Below, piece by piece: positions 11,990 to 27,051 of a stretch of DNA of 53,157 nucleotides. The notes under the pieces were generated by a model. That model was not told the DNA's origin. It did no database searches and saw only the letters and a program-made list of their open reading frames with translations. Every line of letters begins with the position of its first letter. The first letter of the stretch is position 1. The stretch covers positions 1-53,157 of the forward strand of contig CAJVPJ010000055.1 of NCBI GenBank assembly GCA_910592205.1, in the 5' to 3' direction. A program made the position numbers and the translations under genes. This DNA is from Paraglomus occultum (Eukaryota > Glomeromycota > Glomeromycetes > Paraglomerales > Paraglomeraceae).

Positions 11990-13320
11990 GACTCATATCT
12001 AAATTTACGGATAATTTGGTGTCAAATTAAAGCGTAAATCTGTTGAGATAAACAAGTTACTGGCAGCTACCATTACAACAATATTATATTTTATATAGAC
12101 CTATCTTTATATAAAAATAAACTAATTTACATTAATCCACCATGAAAACCCAAAATTGCAGCACCGTTAGTTTTAAAGAAAGCTCAAGGAGAAAAATTTT
12201 CTGCAGATGTACTAAAAAATTATCTGTAAAATTATCAAGAACAAACCGCTTTTAAAGAATATTGGAGAACTCTGATTATAGCTCGGTAGAAAAATCTAAT
12301 TGAACTGAAAGGTTATAAAAATATTCATTATGAATGACAGCAGAAAGTGAAAACAGGGTGTACATCGGTGCTTAGAGAAACAACTTGAGAGCACGTAATT
12401 TTATGTCTTAATATCTAAGTATTCTTGAACTACAAAATAAGAACCATAAGAATAAACAAAAAGAGAAATAAAAATAATAATTACATTTATTTACATATTA
12501 CTATTGTTATTATTACTATACACACTATGTTCGTTCAAGCTACAGTATCCTTCTCCATATAACAACTCATATTACTATGTCTACTGTCTCTAACGCCCAA
12601 GTCACAAAATCATTACCTGCTGCCGGTTCTAAAAGAGACCTTAGAAACGGACTCTATCATTGTTCTCGCATGTTGACAAAATAGCAATAGCGTTTGTCTT
12701 ATGCCGTAGGGTCAGTTTTTCGTATTTTGTGAGGGCAAGACGCGAATGGTTCGTTTGTTTGGTTCAATGTAAGATGTGCTGCGCGATGTAATCTATTGAT
12801 CAGTGACTTTATTTATATCTCAAAAGTAATCAATTACATTTATAATAAAGATGTTAAAATTGTGCTTACAAAAATTGAATTTTGTTGTGCAATTTTGACT
12901 CTTTTATATGGTCCAAAAATTATAAATCGACAAGTCACTCAACTATTGAACTGTTTGGTGGAAGCTTCTGTTTACATTTTTTCTATCTTTTTGTTTCTTT
13001 CTTGGTTTATCATAAGTTGGCGTTAATTTTATAGGTAAATTTTTCTTTATCTAATCAACATGTCTGGAGAGTTTGGATATCACTGATTTTAAAACATAAG
13101 TGCAATTTTTCTCCTTGAGCTTTCTTTAAAATACTTCTAATAGTGCTGTAATTTTTGAGTTTCATGGTGGATTAATATAAATTAGTTTTATATTTATATA
13201 GAGATAGATCTATATGAAATATATTACTATTACAATGATAGTTGCCAGTAAAATGTTCATCTCAACAGGTTTACATTCTGACATCAAATTAAAGCCAAAA
13301 ATTACATTTAAACTTATGTC
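11990..13320. mobile_element. Inverted-arm element, about 1.33 kb, degraded
   Basis: The left arm (about 11990-12197) and the right arm (about 13105-13320) are imperfect inverted repeats of each other over some 210 bases. Blocks in matching order include TCAAATTAAAG, CTGTTGAGAT, TTACTGGCA, ATTAATCCACCATGAAA and AAAGAAAGCTCAAGGAGAAAAA. Each arm runs into an ATG-led frame. In the left copy this frame continues inward with coding-like residues (LKKAQGEKFSADVLKNYL, then TAFKEYWRTLIIAR), broken by several stops. I infer a decayed DNA transposon or foldback element. The superfamily is not identifiable by eye, and target-site duplications are not clear. Confidence 0.6.
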
Positions 13321-14688
13321 TGGATTATCCATTTAGAAGAATAATTTTAAAGACACCGCATGAGATGTTTACAGGTAAAGAAGATAAAGCTAGAAATTAC
13401 ATCATATATAATGTGCATGCAGTAACGGTTTTTAAATATAATGCCATTGACAAAAGCTGAGAACGCAATTCAACGTACTCGATCTGATTTTGCTTACACT
13501 GTATTGTGTGGATAAAAAATTTATTTGATCTTGTTACCTGAATTTGACAACAGTGGCCATACAAGCTGTAAACTTTGTTTATACTGGTCATTATCATAAC
13601 GTCGCGCTTTATTGTATGGTTTGATATTGAGACACAAATTGCCTCATTTGTAAGTTAAATACAACAATAGTAATATGTGCCAAATCCTATATTAATTATT
13701 AATTAAGAATGTTCGCATTTTGTGTTCGTAGTGAAATCAAAGTCGTCCACTAAGGGGCGATTGTAAAACATTGCGTTAAGACAATTGTTGAACATCGTTG
13801 TAGCTTTCCATTATTTTCCTGACAGTTTCAACTTCAAATACAGTGTTTGGCGTTTTTCTGTTAACAATGGGAACTGTTAAGAAGCTGCTCAGCCAATGGC
13901 GTAAATCACATGATCATATTACACCAACTATCCACTGTGCTAAATAAAGATCAATGAAGAACCAGAAAACTCAAACAATTTCCCGCTTGGCGCAAAGTAG
14001 AATATTGTGCATTGTACTGTTACGTGATAAGTAAACTCCAGTGTTATAATAGATTTTGTGCTAAAACCTGTCCAATTTATCGGGTTCTTTTGTGACAATT
14101 ACCAGTAAATTAAATTAACCAAATTTAATGTGTCCAAGCAATCCTTTTGTTTATGAGCTTATTTCTATTCAATCGATGACGTCTTTGGTCTTGTTACAAT
14201 CTTTTCACTTATTACTAAATATACATTGTCAAATCTACATTTTAAGCCAAATGTTCATCAGAGCGCAGAAATGAGGGTCAATTTGGAAACCATTGACGGA
14301 AAGATAACGCGGTTGAACAAAAAGAAAGGGGCGTGAACGAGAATCATAACAAATATTGGGCATTGATGGAATAATAAAAATACCTAAAAGTAATGTATAG
14401 TAAACTATTGCATATAAAAGATGAATAATGACAACTATAATTATAGTACCATAACAGCTCTAATGGCTATAAACCCAACAAGTAATCCCATTCCCTATTG
14501 TCCTACCTATTGCATACACCCGCCAATCTAAAAGAACCCAAGTATATTCTTTTTTTTCTACCAATATCCAAATGTTCACAAAATGTCCATAGTAACGTCA
14601 TCGAACTCCTGCTAATGTTTCCGAATTGAGCAAACGTTATGCGCTTGATGCGATATTAATGTCTGTTGTGGTATGAGTTACAAATACG
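13321..14688. other. AT-rich spacer
   Basis: Sequence downstream of the acetyltransferase gene on its 3' side. No gene, repeat or RNA feature recognised. Confidence 0.4.
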
Positions 14689-18330
<3,642 letters not shown>

Positions 18331-19837
18331 GTTTTTGTGTAGATATATATTATAAAGGAATTCGAGGAATGATGAGTACTAAAAGCGAGCGAGGGAAAAG
18401 AGGATTGAAAAAATAATATGCACGAGAAAGAATTGGCAAGTAATGAGAAATTTACGTGCTAAGTTTAGGGTGCAAAAAGAGTGATTCGGGATGGGCGAAG
18501 AGCAGGTAATTCAATTCGGGATAAATAAATCGTCTGACTATTGCTTCTGCCTTACGTTATTGGGACGTTCTTAATTTCTTTAATCGTGAAGTATACTTCA
18601 ATGCACTCTTAACTAAACTCTTTGGCTCTTAATACGATGAACGAGAAGATATCGGCCGTAATGGAAGTAATATAGCGATTGTATATTAATATGTATATGC
18701 TTGCTTTTTTAATGAAATAGCAGATTCAAACATTGATCGTGTAACATACAATTTTATGTATGCTATTGTTGCAAAACTATAGAGCTCATCGGATATTATG
18801 ATTATATGTCACGTGTGTATCCGAAAAATTGGATGAGTGCACCGAATTATACTTTACTGTCGATTCGAGGTTTTTTCAATTTGTTACCTTTTTCATTTAG
18901 TGCATTAGGACAACTACTCGTTTCTAAGCATCCGATTAAGCTTTTTATTTGATTATGTTTTCTACAGCCTTGATTTGTTGAGTACGTTGTCTACTGCTAT
19001 TGATTAAAGTAATAGGAAACGAAACTACATGCATGCCATAATTATAATGTCACACGCTTTATGGAAATACAACCGTTCAAGTCCTGCTAAGACACGAAAA
19101 ACGTTGTCTTTATTAGCAAAAAAATGATATTGTTACTATCACTGCAAATGGAATTTGCATCCTGCAATTAAAGCGATGGAATAAATATATTAATTAAGAC
19201 ATTCAATGGGACATTAATTTTGTCCAGACGTCTTCCATAGTGTCGCAAAGAATAACTATTCTTTGATCTGTCATTAATGCAAAGCACGCAGTATAACAAC
19301 GTATTGCGTAATGTTATTGGTTTACAGACAAGCAAAAAAGTTAATGCCCAATCTGTCTAGGAAATCTTTTTAGAAAATTAGTCACCAAATACTACAGTAA
19401 AAATTTTTTTATCTTATCGCCTTATCATTAACGAGACCTGTTAGTTTCAATATCTTGGATACATTAAAATTGGTCAAAACGTTAAATAATTATTCTGAAT
19501 TAAATAAATTTAGTTGGGTCAACTGTAAATATAATGTTTATCTCAAGCTTTATTGTATTATTTTTAATAAAAGACCAAAATTTTACTAGCGTTTTAATTT
19601 AATATTAACGGGTTTATATTTACTACAATAATTTCGAAGAAACGTAAGCCAACATTCCTTTAGTCAAATCTCCAAGGCATTTTAAAAAATCGCCTACATT
19701 GCGACCAATAACGAATGACAACATAACGAATAATTTAATTGCGTTATAGTTAATATTAAAGTTAATGTGTCTTACAAAGAAAGGCCCGATTACAATGTTG
19801 TTGATTTCATACACAGGTTTGTTAGAGTGGCAATTAT
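18331..19837. other. GCN5 upstream region and AT-rich spacer
   Basis: A TATA-like stretch (TATAATATATATC on the minus strand, about 18337-18352) lies just upstream of the GCN5 start and may be promoter sequence. Beyond it, AT-rich sequence without recognisable genes. Confidence 0.35.
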
Positions 19838-20031
19838 AACATCGACAACCAATTCACAGACGTAATGCACCGACAATTATTCCGCCGACAGGTTATTTCA
19901 TCGACAATTATATCATCATTCACCAACATTATCTTGAAATTATTCTTTTTTGGTAGTTGACTGTCGATGAAACGACCTGTCGGCGGAACGATTGTCGAAA
20001 CATTACGTCTGCGAAATGATTGTCGATGTGA
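19838..20031. mobile_element. Foldback MITE with about 75-bp terminal inverted repeats
   Basis: The left arm (19838 to about 19912) and the right arm (about 19957-20031) are long imperfect inverted repeats. Both read inward from the ends as ACATCGACAA, then CAGACGTAATG, TTCCGCCGACAGGT and TTTCATCGACA. A spacer of some 45 bases separates them, so the whole unit could form one hairpin. There is no coding capacity. This is a typical miniature inverted-repeat element. Target-site duplications are not obvious. Confidence 0.8.
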
Positions 20032-21089
20032 TACATCCGTGTCATTTTCTAGTACTTAGACCATTCAATCTGCAAGCGCAGACGTGAGTTATTGTCTGCG
20101 AAACACTGCATCAGAATTATATAACTTGCCAGTTTTTCCGAATTAAATTTCTAAGCTGTTAGAACTTTGTCATTTAACAGTGAGTGTTGAGACGTTTCAG
20201 AGACACTGTCGATCCGACTACAGCAGGAGAGCGTTTGGTAATGCCTTGAAATTTAGCCTTTCAATCGAAGTTGTGCTAATTCTACTTCTTACTTAAATTG
20301 TTAATATAGCAAGCGACATTATTTCTGGTTTTAAATATACCCACGATTCTCGATCGGGATAACGCAGATTTTCGATCACTATTACAATACAGTTCTTCTT
20401 CTATCTTAAATCGGTGGGATTGGTTCCGATAGTAATACAACGAAGGCCTATAATACACTAGAGTAAACGCGTATATTTGTAATAGTTATTAATCAATTAC
20501 GAGAAAATCAATCTATTCAGCGTTCCCAAACTCGGCGCTGTTATATCGTTTATTACATGAATTGCTAAATTAATAATAATCTATATGTTGAAAAGCCGTT
20601 TACATTCAAGAACGGAATCTAAACTGAAAAATTTTTTATCGACATAATCTAGACTCATATCTTCTTAGTATGACGTAATAGTAAATAATACGGAAATTAA
20701 ATATTAACATCTCCGATCCAACAAAATTAAAATCTTCATGTTTGATACTCGTGGGCACACCTATTTGGATACGGAGTAAAATAGTATATCGCATAGGAAA
20801 TTGTTAATTACGCAAATATTATGTTTTTGCTCTATTTTCTTTCTTATTGAATTAGACAAAAACTCCTATTACCATCACTTATTATTATTGCTATTGCTCC
20901 TCCCAAATGTAAGGTAAATAATTTGGTTGAGTTTAGGCTGGGATGAAGAAGTTTTATTGTTACTTTTAAATAATTAAAGACTTGTTGTAATTCAGTTTTA
21001 TTATTATTGTTATATTCACAATTACTAACTTATTACCACTTTCAAAAAAAAATTTTTTATCCCACATTGAATAAAAAACTGTTCTATTG
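20032..21089. other. AT-rich spacer
   Basis: Nothing recognisable apart from AT-rich simple sequence and scattered homopolymers. Confidence 0.4.
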
Positions 21090-21600
21090 TTCTAAATCAA
21101 AAAGAGAGAACTTTTGCTATTTTTCACTAAATCAATAAACATCTTTATCTTTAGATTCTTGCTTATTTTCTTAACTTTAGCCAATAATTTTATAATAATA
21201 ACTTGCTTTTTGATTTTTTATTTAATAATCCAGATCTAATAATTGTAATCCAAGAATTGATCTTGATTAGTTAAGAGCTTCTTCCTTGAGTTTTTCACAT
21301 TTGATATCTTTTGCTTTCAATTCGGTTAATACATTGCTTACATGCTCATAACAAGTTTTTGGCTTGCGCAATACTAAAAAATAGAACCATTGTCTAAGGG
21401 TGAAGAAATATGACTCTCGAAGAATTAGACGAAGATTTATATGGGTTGATACTGAACTAAGGAGTGAATTGACTAATTACCAAAAGTTCAAAATTTATTA
21501 GCCAACAAAGATAACCTCGATAATCATAGTTTAATGACTCGTATAGAATGTTGAACAAAAATTAAAGAGCGTAGAGCTAAAGCTTGAAATCACCTGTTAC
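21090..21600. pseudogene. Coiled-coil coding relics on both strands
   Basis: On the minus strand, 21359-21267 reads without interruption as KTCYEHVSNVLTELKAKD followed by IKCEKLKEEALN and a stop. Further minus-strand relic reading (AKVKKISKNLKIKMF) lies near 21120-21190. On the plus strand, 21410-21460 starts with ATG and reads MTLEELDEDLYGLILN. It is followed, with frame changes, by ELRSELTNYQKF and LLANKDNLDNHSLMTRI. The charged heptad-like composition differs from background. Breaks are many, so I treat it as decayed sequence of one or two genes in opposite orientation. The family is unknown. Confidence 0.4.
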
Positions 21601-22629
21601 AATTATAGAAATTCACTGCATAGTAATCAATTTCCGTTATTTATTGTTATTATTCTAATTTATTTATACATCGCAAAATTTTATGCTTTTCCCAGAAAAA
21701 ATGTAGCTAAGATGTTAAAAAACGAAATGTAAATAAGCCATCATCGGTGTGCAATGGAGTGCAGTACAGTAGTGTGCAATTCTCTTTATAATTTCGCTCT
21801 ATAAATCATACTACGATCGTGTAGCGAAACTATCGATTTTGAATATTTAGTTTTTAAATTTATTGCGAAATATTATTCATTGATCATTCGGCTGAAGAGG
21901 AATTATTCTAAAGACGTCTTATTAAACGCATCGAAGCCATCATCCCTTGATTATGCTCCTTCTGATCTCTGGATTTTATCAGCTGTTGTACTGGCATAAC
22001 TCGTATCTTTGTGCGTAATTGCTAACAGTATATCGGTTGAAGTGACGTGATAATCACTTGAGCAATCGAAGCGTTCTTATTTGATTAAATGAGTTAGCCA
22101 ATCAGAGTAGTATGGTATGCAACTGCAATAGTGTAGTATACGGAAACCTCCTCCCAAGTACTAGTCCACGGACACGTGGAAATATCACAATATACTAACA
22201 CTTTTATTCGCATAAATCGTCCCATCCGTTTCACTGCTATTCTCATACTCCGCGTTTATCAAAATTATTACAGATAAAAATATACTGCACATAACAGAAA
22301 CCAAGTAAAATTTATCTTTTATTGTTTTATATTGCAGCCGGCTATTAGATCAGTATATTATTATTATTAATAATTAATAATGTTTAACTGTTAATCCTGT
22401 CACTGAAACATCATATCATTTATCATGTTGGTTTTTTACGTTTCCTTACATTCTTTGATTTTTCGTGTTTCGGCTCTCCTTACAACCATTACTAATAACT
22501 TTTCCGGAGGCAAATTTTTCTTTTTCTGCTCTCTCTTGAATCGAGAGACAGTAGAACGTAACAATTTCTGTATATAATAAATGATAAAGAGGCAGGGTGA
22601 GTGAAATAATTTGTATTCTAGAAGTTATA
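21601..22629. other. AT-rich spacer
   Basis: No gene or repeat recognised. Confidence 0.4.
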
Positions 22630-24720
22630 TCAAATTAAGATTAAACTCCATACAACCTTGATTTGTAACATAACCCGCGCGATTTTAATAGTTTCTCCAA
22701 GTTCATCGTACTTTGTAGGAATATTAAATTTCGCCAACTCAAATGATAAATAGAAATCACGTCCCACGTAGACGATGAGAATAGCACGGATAGAAAAAGA
22801 ATTTGATACAAATCCAGGCATATGAAGTTTTGTGCAAGCGCGCAAAACCTGTTTTGAAAGCTCTCTGACACAATCACCTTTACAAGGTTTTTGTGCATAT
22901 CCCGGAGTGTTTTCTGGGTTTTGAGAGTATCCTTCGTATCGTCATCAATCTTTGATTCACACATAGAGAATTCCCGGCCCCACGGTGAATCTTTCCTAGT
23001 TCGTGTTTCTATAACTTCATTTAGTAAATAGATTCCAGATAACAAAAAGGTTTGAGTCTATCATACCGCGAACATCCAATCAATATGAAACCCTTCTACT
23101 TTATCCGGAGCATCTACTGCTTCACATCGTCGATCCCTAGATGCTCTTGAAACCATATCTCCACTTATTTGAGAAAAAAATAATTAGTACTATTAAACTG
23201 TGAAAACGACAACGAAACCTACAAGTGACAGTCCAGGATATCTTCAAAACATGCAAATATATGTCGTTTAACAAACATATCAATATCTCTCTCTGAGTTC
23301 TTTCGTTGTGGTATCCCCTTTTCTAACATCTCACACCTAATCAAGTTGTATAATTAAAGAGGAGCACAATAAAAGCCATGGATACAAGTGACCAATGAAC
23401 TTACGTAAACCGTATCAATTCTAAAATATAACTGACATCCTTGTCTAGGTAATCGTTTTCCTCAATCGTAGTAATCATTGATGCCTCACCACATGATTAG
23501 TCATCATCGAAGAGACCAGATTCTGAATTTGACTCCTCATACTCAGTCTTCATTTCCATTCTCACGGGTTCTACAATTGCTCCGTGAATTCCCTTCGGTT
23601 TACTAATTCTCCAATTTTACGAAGTTCATTGCTATCCAACTAGGAATAAAAATGCAATTAGTAAACCATTGAAGGATCAAAATGGCTCATTGTCATAATT
23701 TACCTTACTAAGAAACTGAAGACACCTTTCAGCCACAGGTCTAAGCACAGTCCAATCGCCCATGGAATTTCCAATATTAAGAGCGGATGAAATCTTAACA
23801 TTCAACTCTAAAAATTCCGTTTCAGAAAGGAAGTCTTGAGCAATCTTTGGATCTGATGCATCGATAATACGCCACCATATTGGGCTAAATAATAAAGTTG
23901 ATTAGGATTTGGAAACCACACGGGATTAGCTATGCCCGTACTCTCGCGAATACAACACAAAAAACAAATCAACCAGCATTTATTAAGCACTTTAAGTACT
24001 TACTTTTTGCTAATTTGAATCTCTCAGATGGATCAGTTTGTGAAGTCAATAATTTATGTTGATTCATTGCTTTTTGCAACCAGCTTGGAATCGGTGTATC
24101 GAATTCCCAGTCTATCACATCAACGATTTCGAAATCATTTCTATTGGTCTCGCCGAAATCAACATATTCACTAAAAGTTACATTAACCGTTTTGGCCTGT
24201 GTCATATTGCAAAAGGTTGAAAATGTTTAAAAAAAGCATAACATCAATATAACCAATAAGACATGACTATTCCTAACTTCTGATGAAGACAACGTCTTGT
24301 TATCCGTTTTTTGTTTTTTCTTTGCTATCTTGAAATTATTCGGTTCCAAAAAGTGATAGTCATTTCAAGTCAAAGGACTGAGAATATTACCTCAGTCAGA
24401 ATGCAACGTTTGTTCACGCATTGCTTCTGTGAGTTTTTCTTGGAAAATTATAATTTGATCGCTTGCATTCTTCAAAGTCTCATCATTGTGTTTCTTCTGC
24501 AGCACAAATAAAATCAGTGATAATTTATCACCATAACCACAAATGGAAGTACACTTACAACAATTCGATTCTGTTTCTGCTTTGCATTGTATTTTCTGTA
24601 GCTGTAGAGCTTGTAAGAACAAGTTTTCCGTAATGAGAACTCATCAGTAAGGAAAGTATACTTGAATACATACCGGGTTTGCATTGCCGGAATCAAAAAA
24701 GAACATAACGAACTTAAAAG
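22630..24720 (-). pseudogene. Degraded multi-exon gene of a Rhizophagus-type family
   Basis: Collinear exon-like blocks with plausible splice sites: about 24600-24540 and 24500-24390 (coiled-coil, QEKLTEAMREQ); 24205 to about 24000 (EIVDVIDWEF, PSWLQKAMNQHKLL); about 23900-23705 (IWWRIIDASDPKIAQDFL, GDWTVLRPVAERCLQFL); 23639-23405 (ELRKIGELVN, VEPVRMEMKTEYEES, YLDKDVSYILELIRFT); about 23335-23225 (MLEKGIPQRKNSERDIDMF); 23164 to about 23070 (SRASRDRRCEAVDAPDKVEG, IDWMFA); 23000-22635 (WGREFSMC, LKTQKTLRDMHKNL, KLHMPGFVSNSFSIRAIL). From memory this order matches a large uncharacterised protein family of Rhizophagus. Breaks: a TGA ends the second block before its donor-like GTAATA; a one-base frame slip near 23595; an in-frame TAA at 23499-23497; another slip near 22850. 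Several breaks argue for a pseudogene rather than a sequencing error. Confidence 0.7.
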
Positions 24721-24809
24721 AATAGAGAAAGAGCCGAGTTGTTAGTCAATCTTCTTACTACATGATTTAGAGTATCAGAAAAAAATAAATCTTCCTCTAG
24801 ACGGTACCA

Positions 24810-25116
24810 GGGTTTCCATTCAACACACCTAAACGGCGTGGAAGCGTACCCTATATTCAGGTTTCAATTCAACATCCCAAAATGGCGTGGAAGCGTACCC
24901 TATACGCAGGGTTTCAATACAACACTCCAACATGGCATGGAAGCGTACCTTATGTATAAGTTTCAATTCAACAAAGTCGAAGCGTACTTATTTGTAAGGT
25001 TTCAATTCAACACACGTAAGTGTGGAAGCGTACCTTATGTATAAGTTTCAATTCAACAAAAGTCGAAGCGTCCTTGCAGGTTTCAATTCAACACATAAGC
25101 GTGGAAGCGTACCTAT
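24810..25116. repeat. Degenerate minisatellite, seven units of 35-50 bp
   Basis: Units begin with GTTTCAATTCAACA at 24812, 24861, 24911, 24960, 24999, 25045 and 25080. The spacings are 49, 50, 49, 39, 46 and 35. Most contain a second conserved block, GTGGAAGCGTACC, and some a TTATGTATAAG link. Units 4 and 6 are shortened in the same way (ACAAAGTCGAAGCG / ACAAAAGTCGAAGCG), which points to duplication of unit pairs. The array lies just upstream of the pseudogene at 22630-24720. There is no coding sense. Confidence 0.9.
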
Positions 25117-26056
25117 GAGTACCGAGGCGCTATTCAAGTGATGAGTATTAAAAACTTCCCTTTTTTGTGTAATACAACGTAGTTTTGAAAACCTATTTCT
25201 TGCACTCTTTAGTCTCGTGAAGATGAGGAAGAAGAACTGACGCGTCAAATTTCGCGCTCGTGACTTTCACATAATCTGATCATAACTACCCCAGCAGCCT
25301 CAGCGTCCTATCTCCTAACGCTAATTAGATTTAACTAGCTTAATTGGGAATCATCTGCAGATGATTTCCAAATAGAGATTTACACACTTTAATTTTAAAG
25401 CTTAAATATTAATAATATTAATATTAATATTAATATTAATAAAATGTTCACTTTGTCTGGTTTTGCTGCAGTCTAAGTCTGCTCCATATATCTTCACCTG
25501 ACACTAAAAATTGTATGATATATCTTGGGCATTTGTGACACGGAACGTCTGTGACACTGTGCTAAAATTAACTTGAGAAGATGTGACTCGCTTATGTGAT
25601 TTCATCGGTTCGCTTGTAAGTTTCACGACATCTACTAGATTGCATTGACTGTGATACTTTTTTTAGAATTTGCTATGACGAATCTGTTATGCATGTTGAT
25701 AATCAGGAAGTAACATCAGAATCGGCATGATACGGAAAGCAACGCTTAGTCCTACGTTTCTCCTTTAAACTCCGGTAATACAGAAGGGAATTAAAAGCAA
25801 AAAGAATATCTTTATTGCAAAAAGGTCTTGATGTGGTTACTATTATACAAAAAATTAGATAAGTGATGTAAGTACATTGAGGGTATATTAGGATAATCTA
25901 TGTATTTATAATCCCTCATTAGCCTTCTTTGATACATTAATAAAGTCTTTTGGCATCACTAATATGATATCATCAATTTACAGTGGGCTGTAATGAAAGA
26001 TTCCAGTTAATTCTATCGAATCTTTGACTATACACAAAAATCTCACACATTCCCAC
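25117..26056. other. Spacer with short ATT microsatellite
   Basis: Contains an ATTAAT/AATATT microsatellite at about 25407-25441. The segment before 26056 is the 3' flank of the phosphatase gene. No gene recognised. Confidence 0.5.
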
Positions 26057-27051
26057 TTACTTTGTAATCATTTTACTCCAGACGCGTAGGCGAAATTCCA
26101 AGTACTTTATGTGAAAGCTCGACTGAGAACAACCCATAGCCGAATATATCCGGAGCTGCTGACGGAAGCCTGAATTTGGACTAAGTTTGATAATTTTAAA
26201 GTAAATATATAATACCGTTGTGTACATTTCTCTTTATTCATCATACATACGCAATAATGGATCTTCTCTCCGAAACATAGTCCCAAGCATCATCAAGAAC
26301 CATATTTTTGGTCTTCATTAGATATGCTATAATTACTGTTTGAACGGTGATATATTAGCACATTATTCAATCGCAAATTTTCTATTAACCTTTTCATAAA
26401 CAAATAACCATCATTATTACGTACCAGACGCACTTCTTGAAACACCAGCTTGGCAGTGTACGAGCACTCTACCGTTTTTTCTTATAGCGTTTGAAATAAA
26501 CTTTGCGCTCGAGTCAAAATGTGCAAGGATGTTTTCGTATGGATGATCGCGCACTGTTATAATTTTGTATGTGAAGTTCTATCGAGAGAAGCAGTTGCAT
26601 CATCCAGAATAGGTTAGATTGATTTGATTTGATCGATGCTAGATAAGCGATGACAAAAAGAACTTACATCAGGGAAGGCAGGTGACAGTCCAGTAGCAAC
26701 GGTGAGAATGTGCGTTATTTGGTTTTGATCTAGCCAATCTCTGTCTTTTGCTGAAGCATAACTGATACGTGAGATAAAAAGTTTTATACGATTAATTAGA
26801 GACATGTACCCTTTGCGAAGCCAATATCATACGTAAATTTGTTCTATACGGCATATTCTAATTACAACCTAGCATCTTTGATATACTACTTCCCCCAAAC
26901 CAACTTCTCTAACAAATTCAACCCACCTTCCCAAAAATACTCCCGGAATAATTTCGTCTCCAAATAATATCTGTTCCGCAGGCGTTTTATTGTATGTCTC
27001 GGCGCTTTCGTTTTGGTATGCGAGTGATTTTTCAGCATCGACCAAGATCAT
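26057..27051 (-). CDS. Dual-specificity protein phosphatase, five exons, 193 aa
   Basis: Exons: 27051-26927, 26761-26668, 26578-26425, 26335-26251, 26180-26057, joined at GT-AG introns with consistent phases. The single domain follows the DUSP pattern. It opens with EIIPGVFLGSYASAKD and ITHILTV. The VRDHPYENIL segment probably holds the general-acid Asp. The P-loop HCQAGVSRSAS supplies the catalytic Cys and Arg. The domain continues as VVIAYLMKTKNM and SERRSIIAPNSGFRQQLRI. It should dephosphorylate phospho-Ser/Thr/Tyr substrates, often MAP kinases, but the substrate cannot be told. Length is that of small atypical DUSPs. The last codons read MITK-TAA, and this stop overlaps a good donor (AAA|GTAAGT). 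An alternative splice to a CAG acceptor near 25987 would change only the last residues (NPL-stop). Confidence 0.93.

Noticed and set aside
22830-22860. A 29-nt intron that would repair the slip in the pseudogene
   Set aside because: It is far shorter than any intron in this window (the shortest well-supported ones are about 70 nt), so a frameshift is more likely.
22641-23045. Intact 134-codon gene
   Set aside because: The frame changes in the middle; both halves match consecutive blocks of the larger pseudogene, with a one-base slip between them.
24810-25116. CRISPR array
   Set aside because: Repeat units vary from 35 to 50 bp, the intervening parts are related to each other, no cas-like genes are present, and all neighbouring genes have spliceosomal introns. 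It is a eukaryotic minisatellite.
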